64,000 nucleotides of DNA from Actinosynnema sp042752395 (GCF_042752395.1 NZ_JBHYXZ010000021.1:1-64000), one strand, 5' to 3'. Positions 8,817 through 17,644 are shown, counted from the stretch's first letter. A program made the numbers and translations. The notes: generated from the letters alone by a model not told the origin.

Positions 8817-9002
8817 TTCCGGTTCGGAGGCGGGGCGGGACGTCAGGCTCATCCCGAGCGGACGCAGCCACGTCAGCACGGTCGCGGTCTGAACGACCCC
8901 CATGATCTTCGTTGCCGCCGGTGTCCGTCCACACCCGTCCAGACCCGGCGCGTTGAAGCAGTCCGGGTCCGTCGCGGGCCGGCGGCTGGGTAACGTCGGA
9001 AC

Positions 9003-9959
9003 GTGCGCACCCTCGAACGGCGCGTGGCCGAGGCGATCACGGATCACCTGGCTCGCGGCGGACCCGACCCCGATCCGCGCGCGCTCGCCCGCGTGATCGG
9101 CGAGGCGGCCGGGGCGACCGGCTGCGCCCTCGTCGTCGACGGGCGCCGGCACCAGTGGGGCGACGGAGGCGGGCCGTGGCGGGAGCACGACATCGCCTGC
9201 GGTGGCGTGGTGGTGGGCGTGCTGGCCGTCACCCCGGAGTCGGTCGGCCCGCTGTCCGCCGTCGCCGCCGTGCTCGGCGCGCCCGTCGCGGCCATCCGGC
9301 TCGTCGAGGAGACCGACCGGCTGCGCCGCGAGGGCGACGCCGCGGTGCGGGCGCTGGACGACGACCGGTGGCGGGCGGCGGCCGAGATGGAGCAGGAGCG
9401 TCGCGGCCTGGAACGGGACCTGCACGACGGCGCGCAGCACCACCTGGTCTCGCTGCGCATGTCGCTGGCGCTCGCCGAACACGCGATCGGCACGGGCGCG
9501 GGACTCGAACGCGTCGCGGACCTGGAGGCACGGCTGGCCGAGACCGAACGCGTGCTGATCGACACCGCCACCGGCATCCTGCCCGACGCGCTGGTCGCCG
9601 GCGGTCTCGCGACGGCGCTGCGCACCGAGTTGGCCCGGCACGACCACGTCACGCTCGACACCGCGGGCCTGCGCCGCCGCTACCCGGCGCCGGTCGAGTC
9701 GGCGGTCTACTTCGTCGTGCTGGAAGCGGTGAACAACGCGCGCAAGCACGCCGGAGGCGCGCGGGTCGCGGTCACCGTGCGGGACGGCTACCGGGGCCTG
9801 GAGTTCGCCGTCGCCGACAACGGGCCGGGGTTCGCCGTGGCGTCGTCGAACGCGGGCCTGCCCAACCTCGCCGCGCGGGCCGCGTCGGTCGGCGGGGTCG
9901 TCGACGTGCGCTCCGCGCCCGGGGCGGGCACCGAGGTCAGCGGCGTCGTCCCGATCTGA
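9003..9959 (+). CDS. Soluble HisKA_3-type sensor histidine kinase
   Basis: A 318-residue protein. The N-terminal 100 residues form a small sensor-like region without membrane helices. The dimerisation/phosphoacceptor motif ERDLHDGAQHHL places the His at about 141. The HATPase_c domain has an N box (EAVNNARKHAG) and G box (DNGPGF). It belongs to the NarX/DesK-like class that partners NarL-type regulators, and such a regulator is encoded convergently at 11490-12164. It ends 4 bp from the convergent degenerate kinase gene. The signal is unknown; the lack of membrane segments implies a cytosolic cue or a protein partner. Confidence 0.85.
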   Translation: MRTLERRVAEAITDHLARGGPDPDPRALARVIGEAAGATGCALVVDGRRHQWGDGGGPWREHDIACGGVVVGVLAVTPESVGPLSAVAAVLGAPVAAIRLVEETDRLRREGDAAVRALDDDRWRAAAEMEQERRGLERDLHDGAQHHLVSLRMSLALAEHAIGTGAGLERVADLEARLAETERVLIDTATGILPDALVAGGLATALRTELARHDHVTLDTAGLRRRYPAPVESAVYFVVLEAVNNARKHAGGARVAVTVRDGYRGLEFAVADNGPGFAVASSNAGLPNLAARAASVGGVVDVRSAPGAGTEVSGVVPI

Positions 9960-9963
9960 CCGT

Positions 9964-11493
9964 TCAGGGGGCGAGCAGGCCTTCCGCGGTGCGCACGAGC
10001 ACCTCGCAGGCCACCCGGTCACGGCCGCTGGTCGCGGGGTGCTCGGCGTGCGCGCGCCAGCGGGTCACCTCGTCACCGGCCCTGGACACGACCTCGGCGG
10101 CGGTCGCGCTCGCGGGCAGGCCGAGCCTGCTGCGCGGGTCGGCGCCGTGCGCGCCGAGCAGGCGGGCCGCCGGTGAGGCGACCCCGCGCAGCAGGTCGCC
10201 GCGTTCGAGGTCGTCGAGCAGGTCCAGTTCGACGAACTCGTGCGCGTCGACGCCCACCCGTTCGACCGCCCAGCGCAACCGGTGGTCGCCGGGGAGCGCG
10301 CGGACCAGTCCGGTCATCTCCGCCACGGCCTGGCGCGCGGCGACGACCGGGTCCTGGCGCGGCGCGGCCAGGCGCTCCGCGACGGCGTCCCAGCCCGCCC
10401 GCTCCGGCAGGCCGTCGGTGGCCGCCTGCCCCTGGCGCACGAGGTCCAGCACCTGTCGGTGGACAGGGCTGTGCCCCGCCGGTTCCGCCGCGGCCACCAC
10501 GACCGGCTCGACCCGTTCCGCGAGCCGCACGGCGACCACCGCGGTCCCGTCGACGACATCGCAGGTCATCCCGCCGCCGAGGACCGCGACCCGCTCGACG
10601 TCGTGGCCCAGCGCGGCGAGCAACTCCTCGACGGTCAGCGGACCGGCGGCGGTGACGCGGGCCCGCAACGCGTCGTCACGCTCGAAGGTCACCGTCACCG
10701 GGCGCGGGTCGTCCTCGCCCGCCACCGTGTTCAGCGCGGCCGCGACCGCGTGGTAGAAGCCGGACTCCACCTGCCAGCCCGCCCGCGGCCCGAGGTCGCC
10801 CGCGAAACCGACCCGGCGCGGCAGGGTCGCGGCCAGCTCCTCCAACGCCGCGCGCGGGCCCCGGTCGGGCAGCATCGCCGGGAACACGCCGCGCACCACG
10901 GCCCGGAAGTCGTCGATCAGCTCGTCGAGCTTCTCCTGGGCGGCCTGGAGCCCGGCGCCCTCCTCGTTGACCGCGCGCAGCAGCGTCCGCACCCCGGCGA
11001 GGTCGCGCAACGTCGTCGTGGTGATCGCACCGACCAGCCGGTGCCGCTCCAGGTCGCGGACCCGGGCGAGCCGCGCGCGGACGGCGTCCGACTCGGCGCG
11101 CAGGCCGCGTGCCCGCAGGTCCGCGGCGTCGCGGTCGACCCGCAGCCGGGCCAGCCGGACCGCCACGCCGAGCCAGACGGCCGTGTCGTGCAGCATCGCG
11201 CGCGCCTCGTCGTCCCACCGGGTCGGCGCGACGACGAACAGCGACCCGCCGCCGCGGACCTGCGCGACGCCGATCGCGTCGTCGACACCGGCCACGCCGG
11301 GCGGCCACGACTCGACCACGGCGCCGTCACGCCCGGCAGGCGCCGCGTAGGCGACCCGGCCGCCGACGCCGTCGGCGAGGTTGCGGACGAGCGCGGCGGT
11401 CAGCCTCTCCGGCGGCTCGGCGCCGGCCACCTCGTACGGGGCCCGGTAACCGGACTTGAGCCTGCGCAACGCCGACGCGAGCCCGCCGTTCAC
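9964..11493 (-). CDS. Degenerate kinase-like partner protein of a NarL-type response regulator
   Basis: A 509-residue protein. A GAF-like N-terminal half leads to a coiled-coil segment and a motif, LERHRLVGAITTTTLRDL, that sits where a HisKA_3 phosphoacceptor helix would be but lacks the ExxLHDG signature. It is followed by a diverged ATPase-like region without recognisable N or G boxes and a C-terminal helical region. Its GTG at 11493 overlaps the stop of the response-regulator gene by 4 bp, so the two are co-translated. It may be a regulatory pseudokinase, but that is inference; the sequence shows only the missing motifs. Confidence 0.6.
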   Translation of the reverse strand: MNGGLASALRRLKSGYRAPYEVAGAEPPERLTAALVRNLADGVGGRVAYAAPAGRDGAVVESWPPGVAGVDDAIGVAQVRGGGSLFVVAPTRWDDEARAMLHDTAVWLGVAVRLARLRVDRDAADLRARGLRAESDAVRARLARVRDLERHRLVGAITTTTLRDLAGVRTLLRAVNEEGAGLQAAQEKLDELIDDFRAVVRGVFPAMLPDRGPRAALEELAATLPRRVGFAGDLGPRAGWQVESGFYHAVAAALNTVAGEDDPRPVTVTFERDDALRARVTAAGPLTVEELLAALGHDVERVAVLGGGMTCDVVDGTAVVAVRLAERVEPVVVAAAEPAGHSPVHRQVLDLVRQGQAATDGLPERAGWDAVAERLAAPRQDPVVAARQAVAEMTGLVRALPGDHRLRWAVERVGVDAHEFVELDLLDDLERGDLLRGVASPAARLLGAHGADPRSRLGLPASATAAEVVSRAGDEVTRWRAHAEHPATSGRDRVACEVLVRTAEGLLAP

Positions 11494-12164
11494 GACGCCG
11501 GTCCGCCGATCCGTCCTGTCCGCAGGTAGGCGAGCACCGCGAGCACGCGGCGGTGGTGCACGGTCGCGTCACCGGGCAGGCCGAGCTTGGTGAAGATCGC
11601 CGCGACGTTCTTCTCCACGGCCTTGGTCGAGATGAACAGCTCGCCCGCGATCGCGTTGTTCGCGCGGCCCTCCGCCATCAGCCGCAACACGTCCAGCTCC
11701 CGTTCGCTCAGCGCGCCGATCGCGGTGTCGGCGTGCCGGGCGCCGCCCTGCACCAGGCGCCTGGCCAGGACCGGCTCGATGACGATCTCCCCCTCGGTGA
11801 TCCGGCTCAGCGTGTCGCCGAGGACCTGCACCCCCGCGATGTGTTCCTTGAGCCGGTAGCCGATCCGCTCCGAGCCGATCTCCAGCACCCGCATCAGGTA
11901 GTGCGTCTCGGCGTAGTGCGACAGCAGGAGCAGGCCGATCTCCGGGCGCAGCGCGCGCACGCGTTCGGCGGTGACCAGCCCGCCCTCCGGGCCGGGCGGC
12001 ATCCGGATGTCCAGGATCGCCACGTCGACCGGATCGGTGGCGACGGCGGCGACCAGCGCGTCGCCGTCGACGTAACAACCCGCGACCTCGTGCCCGGCCG
12101 CCTCCAGCAGCAGCACCAGGCCTTCCCGGAACAGCGCGCCGTCCTCCGCGATCGCTACCCGCAC
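11490..12164 (-). CDS. NarL/FixJ-type LuxR response regulator
   Basis: A 224-residue protein. The receiver domain has acidic residues E7/D8, phosphoacceptor D52 (AILDIRMPP) and the conserved Lys (YRLKEHIAG). The C-terminal LuxR helix-turn-helix reads LSERELDVLRLMAEGRANNAIAGELFISTKAVEKN. It is translationally coupled to the kinase-like genes on both sides (10-bp overlap upstream, 4-bp overlap downstream). It is the best local candidate for the factor that binds the GTAGGGATATCCCTAC palindromes, because a degenerate copy lies in its own promoter region; that link is inference. Confidence 0.88.
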   Translation of the reverse strand: MRVAIAEDGALFREGLVLLLEAAGHEVAGCYVDGDALVAAVATDPVDVAILDIRMPPGPEGGLVTAERVRALRPEIGLLLLSHYAETHYLMRVLEIGSERIGYRLKEHIAGVQVLGDTLSRITEGEIVIEPVLARRLVQGGARHADTAIGALSERELDVLRLMAEGRANNAIAGELFISTKAVEKNVAAIFTKLGLPGDATVHHRRVLAVLAYLRTGRIGGPAS

Positions 12165-12739
12165 CGCAGCACCGCCCGGTGCTCGCGTCGCGCCGAACCG
12201 CCCGGTTGCCGGTCGACGATGCTCACCCTGACGATCCGCCGTCCCCGTACGCGCACCCGCACCACGCTACCGGGACGCAGCGTGGCGAAGTAGTCGGCGA
12301 CGAGCAGGCCGGCGCGCGACCGGGCCTCCGCGCCGAGCTCGTCGCGCGGCAGGTCGAGCCGCAACCGCAGCCCCTGGCGTTCCGCGACGGCCAGCAGACC
12401 GGGCCCGAGCCCGGCGGAGGCCAGCACGGGCGGGTAGATCTCCGACCCGACCCGGCGCAATTGGTCCAGGATGCGCCGGACCCGCCGCTGCGCGACCGCG
12501 AGCTCGTCCCGCACCCGCGGGTCGTCCACGACGGCCGAGAGCAGGCCCAGCTCCAGCGCCAGCGCGGAGATCCCGGACACCGCGCCGTCGTGCAAGGTCC
12601 GCTCGATGGCGTGGCGCAGCCGCGCGGCGGCACGGTCGGGTGGCCGGAGCGTCCCCGGCAGGAGGGCGCCGGACCGGCGAAACCAACGGACCACGCGGTG
12701 CACCCGACCAGGCTCGTCGCACCGGGATGGTGTCGGCAA
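12155..12739 (-). CDS. Truncated HisKA_3 kinase-like protein (phosphoacceptor domain with reduced ATPase domain)
   Basis: A 194-residue protein. The motif IERTLHDGAVSGISALALELGLL carries the phosphoacceptor-type His at about 50, so the dimerisation helix is intact. The rest (about 100 residues) is too short for a complete HATPase_c domain and shows no DxGxG box. It heads the operon kinase-like/regulator/pseudokinase. The TTG at 12739 follows GAGGAGG by about 12 nt. It may be phosphorylated in trans, for example by the intact kinase at 9003-9959. Such split modules suggest a multi-protein phosphorelay rather than a simple two-component pair. Confidence 0.65.
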   Translation of the reverse strand: MPTPSRCDEPGRVHRVVRWFRRSGALLPGTLRPPDRAAARLRHAIERTLHDGAVSGISALALELGLLSAVVDDPRVRDELAVAQRRVRRILDQLRRVGSEIYPPVLASAGLGPGLLAVAERQGLRLRLDLPRDELGAEARSRAGLLVADYFATLRPGSVVRVRVRGRRIVRVSIVDRQPGGSARREHRAVLRCG

Positions 12740-12760
12740 GGGTGCCGCCCCTCCTCCTCG

Positions 12761-12776
12761 ATAGGGTTATCCCCAC
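12761..12776. promoter_or_regulatory. Degenerate copy of the 16-bp palindrome in a divergent promoter
   Basis: ATAGGGTTATCCCCAC matches the ESX-cluster palindrome at 13 of 16 positions. It lies between the divergent starts of the two-component operon (12739) and the Hsp70-lectin gene (12805), so it could control either or both. Confidence 0.55.
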
Positions 12777-12804
12777 TACCACGGGGGGATACGGGGGTGT
12801 CACG

Positions 12805-14634
12805 TTGTACGCGGTGGGCATCGACCTCGGCACCACGTTCACGTCGGCCGCGGTCGGGGACGCGACGGGGACGCGGGTCGTGCGGTTGTCGCCGGAGGTG
12901 GTCGTTCCGTCGCTGGTCTACAGCGCGCCGGACGGCACGTTGCTGACCGGCACGGCCGCCCGGGACGCCCCCGACGATCCCCGCCGACTGGGTCGCGGGT
13001 TCAAGCGCAGGCTCGGCGACCCGACGCCGTTGCTGCTCGGCGGTCGCGCCTACCCGCCGACCGCGCTGATGGCCGCGCAACTGCGGGCCGTGCTCGACCA
13101 GGTGACCGACGAGATGGGCGGACCGCCCGCGTCGGTCGTGCTGACCTACCCGGCGATCTGGGGCCCCTACCGACGGGAGCAGTTCGCCGAGGTGCCACGG
13201 CTGGCCGATGTCGCGGACTTCCAGCTGATCACCGAGCCGGAGGCGGCGGCCACGCACTACAGCCGCGAACGCGCGCTCGGCGACGGCGAGGTCGTCGCCG
13301 TGTACGACCTCGGCGGCGGCACCCTCGACACCACCGTGCTGCGGATGCGGTCGGGCGGCATGGACATCCTGGGCACGCCGGAGGGCATGGAACACCTCGG
13401 CGGCATGGACTTCGACGACGCCCTGTTCGCCCACCTCGACGAACGGCTCGACGGCGCGATCACCCGGCTCGACCCGAACGACCCCGCGGAGTCCTCAGCG
13501 CTGGCCCGGATACGCGCGCTGTGCGTGAACACCAAGATCGAACTGTCCACCGAGCCGCACGTGACGCTGACCGTGCCGCTGCCGTCCCGACCACGCGAGC
13601 TGACCGTCACCCGACCGGAGTTCGAGGCGGTGATCCGGCCGTCCCTGGAGCTGACCGTCGACGCCCTGAGGCGCACGGTCGCGTCGGCCGGGTTACGCGG
13701 CGACGAGCTCACCGCGGTGCTACTCGCGGGCGGCTCGTCACGAGTTCCGCTGGTGGCACGGCTGGTGTCCGAGGCGCTGGAGAAGCCGGTGCGGGCGGCC
13801 CACCACCCGAAGTTCACCGTGGCGCTCGGCGCGGCGACGGTGGCGGAACGCGCCCTGGACGCCCCTCGGTCGATCCTCGCCGACTTCGTGGACGAACCCG
13901 TGCCGCCGTCCATCGAGCGGGGACCCCGCACGCGCAGGCGGGGACGGTGGCTCGTGCAGGGGGCCGCCGTGGTGCTCGGAGCGATCGCCGCCGTCGGCTT
14001 CTCGCTGGTCGTCCTGAACAAGACGACCATCACCTTGCAGGAAGGCCCACTCCCCACGGAGTCGGAAACGACGTCCGTGACCACCGCGCAAAGCCACCCG
14101 ACGACCGGGAAGGAAGCCCGGGCCGAGCCGCCACCCAAGGAGATCAAGCTCCGGAACGAGGAGACCAACATGTGCGTGGGCGTCCGCGGCGCGGACGCGG
14201 GCAGGCGGCCGAACAACATCCTCAGGCAGTCGACGTGCGACGAGAGCCCGGACGCCAACCAGAAGTGGTTCCTCACCGTCCCCCACGCCAAGGCGGGCCC
14301 GTACGGCGCGGACCTGGTGATGTTCTCCCACATCAAGGACGCGGACGACGACGACTGGTACTGCTTCGACCTCCCCGATTTCAGCGGCAAACCCGCCGGG
14401 ACCAAGGTCGCGGTCTCCCCGTGCAACGGGACGTTCGACGACAACCAGCACTGGTGGCTCGACCGGGACACCACGAGCGGCACCGTCCGCATCCGCCACA
14501 ACGCCAGCGGCGGCCGTTGCCTGGCGTTGAAGCGCGACGAGTCCTGGCCGGACGGCGCGCCGTTGGTGATCGCGGAGTGCGACGACAAGAGCGCCCGCTG
14601 GTTCATGGTGGAGACCTTTTCCTCGGGGCCGTGA
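12805..14634 (+). CDS. Hsp70 ATPase-domain protein with membrane anchor and ricin-type lectin domain
   Basis: A protein of about 609 residues. The Hsp70/actin-fold ATPase domain is complete (1-375): phosphate loop VGIDLGTTFTSA, YDLGGGTLDTTV and LAGGSSRVPLV. There is no DnaK substrate-binding domain. A basic stretch (RTRRRGR) precedes one transmembrane helix (LVQGAAVVLGAIAAVGFSLVVL, about 390-412), then a Ser/Thr linker, then a beta-trefoil region with QxW-type repeats (NQKWFL, NQHWWL, ARWFMV) typical of RICIN lectins. Predicted topology: ATPase inside, lectin outside. The TTG at 12805 follows GGGGG at good spacing. It shares a promoter region with the two-component operon and precedes ESX cluster 2. 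Its role is unknown; sensing of an envelope glycan or gating of secretion are possibilities. Confidence 0.8.
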   Translation: MYAVGIDLGTTFTSAAVGDATGTRVVRLSPEVVVPSLVYSAPDGTLLTGTAARDAPDDPRRLGRGFKRRLGDPTPLLLGGRAYPPTALMAAQLRAVLDQVTDEMGGPPASVVLTYPAIWGPYRREQFAEVPRLADVADFQLITEPEAAATHYSRERALGDGEVVAVYDLGGGTLDTTVLRMRSGGMDILGTPEGMEHLGGMDFDDALFAHLDERLDGAITRLDPNDPAESSALARIRALCVNTKIELSTEPHVTLTVPLPSRPRELTVTRPEFEAVIRPSLELTVDALRRTVASAGLRGDELTAVLLAGGSSRVPLVARLVSEALEKPVRAAHHPKFTVALGAATVAERALDAPRSILADFVDEPVPPSIERGPRTRRRGRWLVQGAAVVLGAIAAVGFSLVVLNKTTITLQEGPLPTESETTSVTTAQSHPTTGKEARAEPPPKEIKLRNEETNMCVGVRGADAGRRPNNILRQSTCDESPDANQKWFLTVPHAKAGPYGADLVMFSHIKDADDDDWYCFDLPDFSGKPAGTKVAVSPCNGTFDDNQHWWLDRDTTSGTVRIRHNASGGRCLALKRDESWPDGAPLVIAECDDKSARWFMVETFSSGP

Positions 14635-14642
14635 CCGCGGCC

Positions 14643-14736
14643 GTAGGGATATCCCTACCCCGGAACGCGGGACAACCTCCCGACATCGAGGGTTGGCCCC
14701 AGCGACTTCGCCGTCCGGGATCGGGACGCTGTGCCC
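14643..14736 (+). promoter_or_regulatory. Conserved promoter with perfect 16-bp palindrome, ESX cluster 2
   Basis: The same GTAGGGATATCCCTAC as at 3851-3866 is followed by about 80 bp that align gap-free to the cluster 1 leader. The shared block ends CTGTGCC right at the start codon region of the first gene here (GTG 14731 or ATG 14737), which lacks an obvious RBS. A very short leader or leaderless transcript is therefore possible. Confidence 0.8.
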
Positions 14737-15258
14737 ATGACGACATCGAACAGCAGCCCACCGATCGGTTCGGCGGAGTGGTTGGAGGACCTCCGCAGCC
14801 GCAGTGAGCAACTCCAGGAGAGCATCGCCAACTCGGTGGTCACGACCAGCTCGCGGGACGGGGCGGTCACCGTCACGATCGGCCCGAACGGCGCCCTGCA
14901 CGACCTCGGCCTCGGCCACCGCGCCGCCGACCACACCCCCACCCAGCTCACCGCGCTGATCATGGGCACGGTCCGCAAGGCGCAGCGCCAGGCGGCGGCC
15001 CGGGTCTCCGAGGCGTTCGGACCGTTCGGCAGCCCGGACCTGACCGAGCAGACCCGGAAGTTCCTCGCCTACCTGCCGCCGGAGGACGAGCCGGACAGCG
15101 CGGCGACCGACGGGCGCGACGACATGTTCGTCCCGGAGGGACTGGTCGAGCAGGAGGTCCACCGCCCCGCGCCCGCGCCGCTGCCGATGCCGCCCGCCAG
15201 AGACCGGGTCCGCCGCCCGGCCGACGACGACACCGACGACGAGATGAAGCCGTGGTGA
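14737..15258 (+). CDS. YbaB/EbfC-family protein, first gene of ESX cluster 2
   Basis: A 173-residue protein. Its first 110 residues follow the YbaB/EbfC pattern: an N-terminal helix, then strands with VTIGPNGALHDLGLG, then a long helix TALIMGTVRKAQRQAAARVSEAF. The tail is acidic and Pro-rich. YbaB-type proteins are small dimeric nucleoid-associated proteins, and diverged copies like this are common in actinobacterial ESX accessory clusters, where their job is unknown. The ATG at 14737 is used; the GTG at 14731 is equally possible. The stop overlaps the next start (GTGA). Confidence 0.75.
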   Translation: MTTSNSSPPIGSAEWLEDLRSRSEQLQESIANSVVTTSSRDGAVTVTIGPNGALHDLGLGHRAADHTPTQLTALIMGTVRKAQRQAAARVSEAFGPFGSPDLTEQTRKFLAYLPPEDEPDSAATDGRDDMFVPEGLVEQEVHRPAPAPLPMPPARDRVRRPADDDTDDEMKPW

Positions 15259-16067
15259 GCACCGGAGGGGCCGAGGGCCAGCTCGCCGTCGAGATCGAGC
15301 ACCGGATCACGTACCTGGTCAACGAGGCCAAGCAGGAGGGCGTGCCGATCATCGGCCACGTCCTGGAGGGCATGGACAACGTCGGCGACGGCGGCGGCGC
15401 GGCCCCCGACCCGTTCACCCAGTTGTTCTCGGCCGGCTTCGGTTGGATGATCGACTCGGTCGGTTTCCTCCGCGACGCCCTCGACGAGTTGGACGGCGAC
15501 GCGGCCGCCACCCAGACCGCGGTGGACTCGATGAAGCACGTCGCCGAGAACCTCACCTTCGCGGCCCGCTCCCACCGGGACGACATCTCGTCCCTGGCCG
15601 ACTGGGAGGGCGAGGCCGGAGAGGCGTACCGCGCCAGCATGAAGCAGCTCCACGAGGAGCTCGTCAGCCTCGGGCGGGTCGTGGACGGGTTGGGCACGTT
15701 GACCGCCGTGTCCATCTCCATGGTGATCACGCTGAGGAAGATCGTCCGCGACTTGGTCGCCACCGCGCTGGGCAGCATCGTCATCATCATGTTCGCCGCG
15801 GTCGCGGCGGCGGTCTGGACGTTCGGCGCCTCGATCGCGATCGGCGTGGCCGCGTCCATCGCCGCCGCCTCGATCACCGCGGTCGAATCCGCGCGGCGCA
15901 TCACCATGCTGACCGACGCGCTCGGCAGGCAGGCGGAGCGGATGGGTGTCCTGGAGGACATCGCCGGTGAGATCGCCGAAGCGCTCACCCGGTTCGAGAA
16001 GGCCGCCGGGATCACCCCGACCGAGCCGCAGAAGGAATCCGACCCGATCCTGGGGGCCACCGCATGA
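15255..16067 (+). CDS. WXG100-like helical protein with hydrophobic core segment
   Basis: A protein of about 270 residues. The helix-turn-helix of ESX substrates is visible around SSLADWEGEAGEAYRASMKQ (WEG turn, about residue 115). A strongly hydrophobic region follows (IVIIMFAAVAAAVWTFGASIAIGVAASIAAAS), long enough for two membrane passes or a hydrophobic hairpin. GTG 15255 gives a 4-bp overlap with the upstream stop; GTG 15252 is also in frame. The downstream gene overlaps by ATGA. It may be a membrane-inserting ESX effector or a T7SS-associated scaffold. Homology beyond the WxG hairpin is not recognised. Confidence 0.7.
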   Translation: MSTGGAEGQLAVEIEHRITYLVNEAKQEGVPIIGHVLEGMDNVGDGGGAAPDPFTQLFSAGFGWMIDSVGFLRDALDELDGDAAATQTAVDSMKHVAENLTFAARSHRDDISSLADWEGEAGEAYRASMKQLHEELVSLGRVVDGLGTLTAVSISMVITLRKIVRDLVATALGSIVIIMFAAVAAAVWTFGASIAIGVAASIAAASITAVESARRITMLTDALGRQAERMGVLEDIAGEIAEALTRFEKAAGITPTEPQKESDPILGATA

Positions 16068-17623
16068 CGGGCATGGGCGCTGGGTTCAGCGTGACGGCCG
16101 ACGAGATCAACGACTTCGGCAACCGGCTGGTCGGGACGTCCGAAGTGGTGAAGACGTCGGCGAGCTCCGTCGGCGTGATCGAGATCGCGCCGGACATGTT
16201 CGGCCCGGCCGCGCGCAAGCAGGGGTTCACCGAGGCGATGGCGCAGACCACGCAACGGATCACCGAGCTGCTGTCGCGTTCCGCGGCGGCCGTCGACAAC
16301 GCCGCCGTGGGCACCAAGAACACCGCGGCGGAGTACGCCGCGGTGGAGGACCAGAACGCCATGGCGTTCGGCGGCATCGACGGCGCCGGCATGGCGCCTC
16401 CGCTGCCCGGCGGTGACCCGTACGCGGGGTATCCGATGGCGGGCGGTGGCGGGACGGGGTCACCGGTCCCCGGCATCGAGGGGTTGCCGGGGGACCCGAT
16501 GGCGGCCGGCGGTGTGACGTCGCCGATCCCCGGCACCGGGGGCTCGTACCCCGGGGACCCGATGGTGACCGGTGGCGGCATGGGGTCACCGATCCCCGAG
16601 GGCTTGCCCGGGATGGACGACCTCGCCGATCCGGCCACGAGCGGCTACGGGCTGCCGGGAGCGACCGACCCGTCCTCCATGACCCCCTCGGCGTCGCCGC
16701 TGATCGGTGGCACGGACCCGGCTTCGGCGCCTCCGGCGTCGTTCGTCCCACCGTCGGTGCCGTCTCCGGAGTCGTTCGTCCCGCCGTCGGTGCCGCCCCC
16801 GACTTCGTTCACTCCCACGACGTCGCCGTCGTCGGCCGGCGGCACGGGACCGGCGTCCGCGGCGCCGGGGTCGTTCGTCCCCCCGTCGATGCCGCCTCTG
16901 CCGTCGATGCCGTCGACGGCCGGCGGGACGTCCGCGGCCTCGTTCGTGCCCCCATCGCTGCCGTCGATGCCCACGATGCCCTCGATGCCGTCGACGGCCG
17001 GTGGTGAAAGGCACGCTCCGGCGACGTTCGTCCCCCCGCCGCTGCCGCCGGTGACCGGTGGCACGAAGCCCGCTTCCGCGTCGCCGTCGTCGTTCGTGCC
17101 GCGGAACCTGCTGCCGACGCCACCGCAGATGCCCGAAGCCCCCGGCGGCGATGGCGTCCGCAAATGGCTCGCCCCCACCCCGGCCACGAACTTCGCGAAG
17201 ATCGACACGCCGTTGCAGAAGTTGGCATCGCCCGGTCCGACCGTCGGCGCCGTCGGCGGTCCGACCGTCGGCGCCGTCGGCGGTTCATCGTCGGGCGCCG
17301 GCGGCGGGCTGTCGGCGGGTAGTCACCCCACCGCCGGTTCCCCACCGCTGGGCACGTCCACCCACAGCGGTGTGCTCCCACCGACCACCCCACGACCCAC
17401 GCCCCCGATGCCCGGCGGCGGCCTGCCGATCGGTGCGGTCGGCGGCTCCTCGGGCGCACCCGCGGGCGGCGCGCCCATGGGCGCCGGTTCGAACGCCGGT
17501 GGCGACAAGGAGCGCAAGACGGCCTCGTACATCAAGGGCGACGACCTGTTCACCGTGCACGGCGTCAACCCGCCGCCCCCGGTGATCGGTGACACGCAGC
17601 CGACACCCCCACCCGCCGACTAG
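16064..17623 (+). CDS. ESX substrate-like protein with long Pro/Ser-rich repeats
   Basis: A 519-residue protein. Residues 1-105 look like the EspC/WXG-type secreted hairpin (FSVTADEINDFGNRL..., SVGVIEIAPDMFGP, AAVDNAAVGTKNTAAEYAAVEDQNA). Residues 110-460 are repetitive: GDPMAxGG...GSPIPG units, then many copies of SFVPPS(V/M/L)P. The repeats make this stretch intrinsically disordered, like the spacers of exported adhesins or wall-spanning proteins. The last 30 residues (ASYIKGDDLFTVHGVNPPPPVIGD) are not repetitive. It is coupled to its neighbours by overlaps. Secretion by a type VII system is inferred from the N-terminal hairpin. Confidence 0.7.
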   Translation: MTGMGAGFSVTADEINDFGNRLVGTSEVVKTSASSVGVIEIAPDMFGPAARKQGFTEAMAQTTQRITELLSRSAAAVDNAAVGTKNTAAEYAAVEDQNAMAFGGIDGAGMAPPLPGGDPYAGYPMAGGGGTGSPVPGIEGLPGDPMAAGGVTSPIPGTGGSYPGDPMVTGGGMGSPIPEGLPGMDDLADPATSGYGLPGATDPSSMTPSASPLIGGTDPASAPPASFVPPSVPSPESFVPPSVPPPTSFTPTTSPSSAGGTGPASAAPGSFVPPSMPPLPSMPSTAGGTSAASFVPPSLPSMPTMPSMPSTAGGERHAPATFVPPPLPPVTGGTKPASASPSSFVPRNLLPTPPQMPEAPGGDGVRKWLAPTPATNFAKIDTPLQKLASPGPTVGAVGGPTVGAVGGSSSGAGGGLSAGSHPTAGSPPLGTSTHSGVLPPTTPRPTPPMPGGGLPIGAVGGSSGAPAGGAPMGAGSNAGGDKERKTASYIKGDDLFTVHGVNPPPPVIGDTQPTPPPAD

Positions 17624-17644
17624 CACCGCGAGGACGACTTCACC

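Noticed and set aside
16440..17100. Repeated GATGCCG/CGTTCGTCCC-type units as a possible CRISPR or tandem-repeat locus
   Set aside because: The units are irregular, lie in frame and translate to Pro/Ser repeats of an ESX-type protein. There are no unique spacers of equal length.
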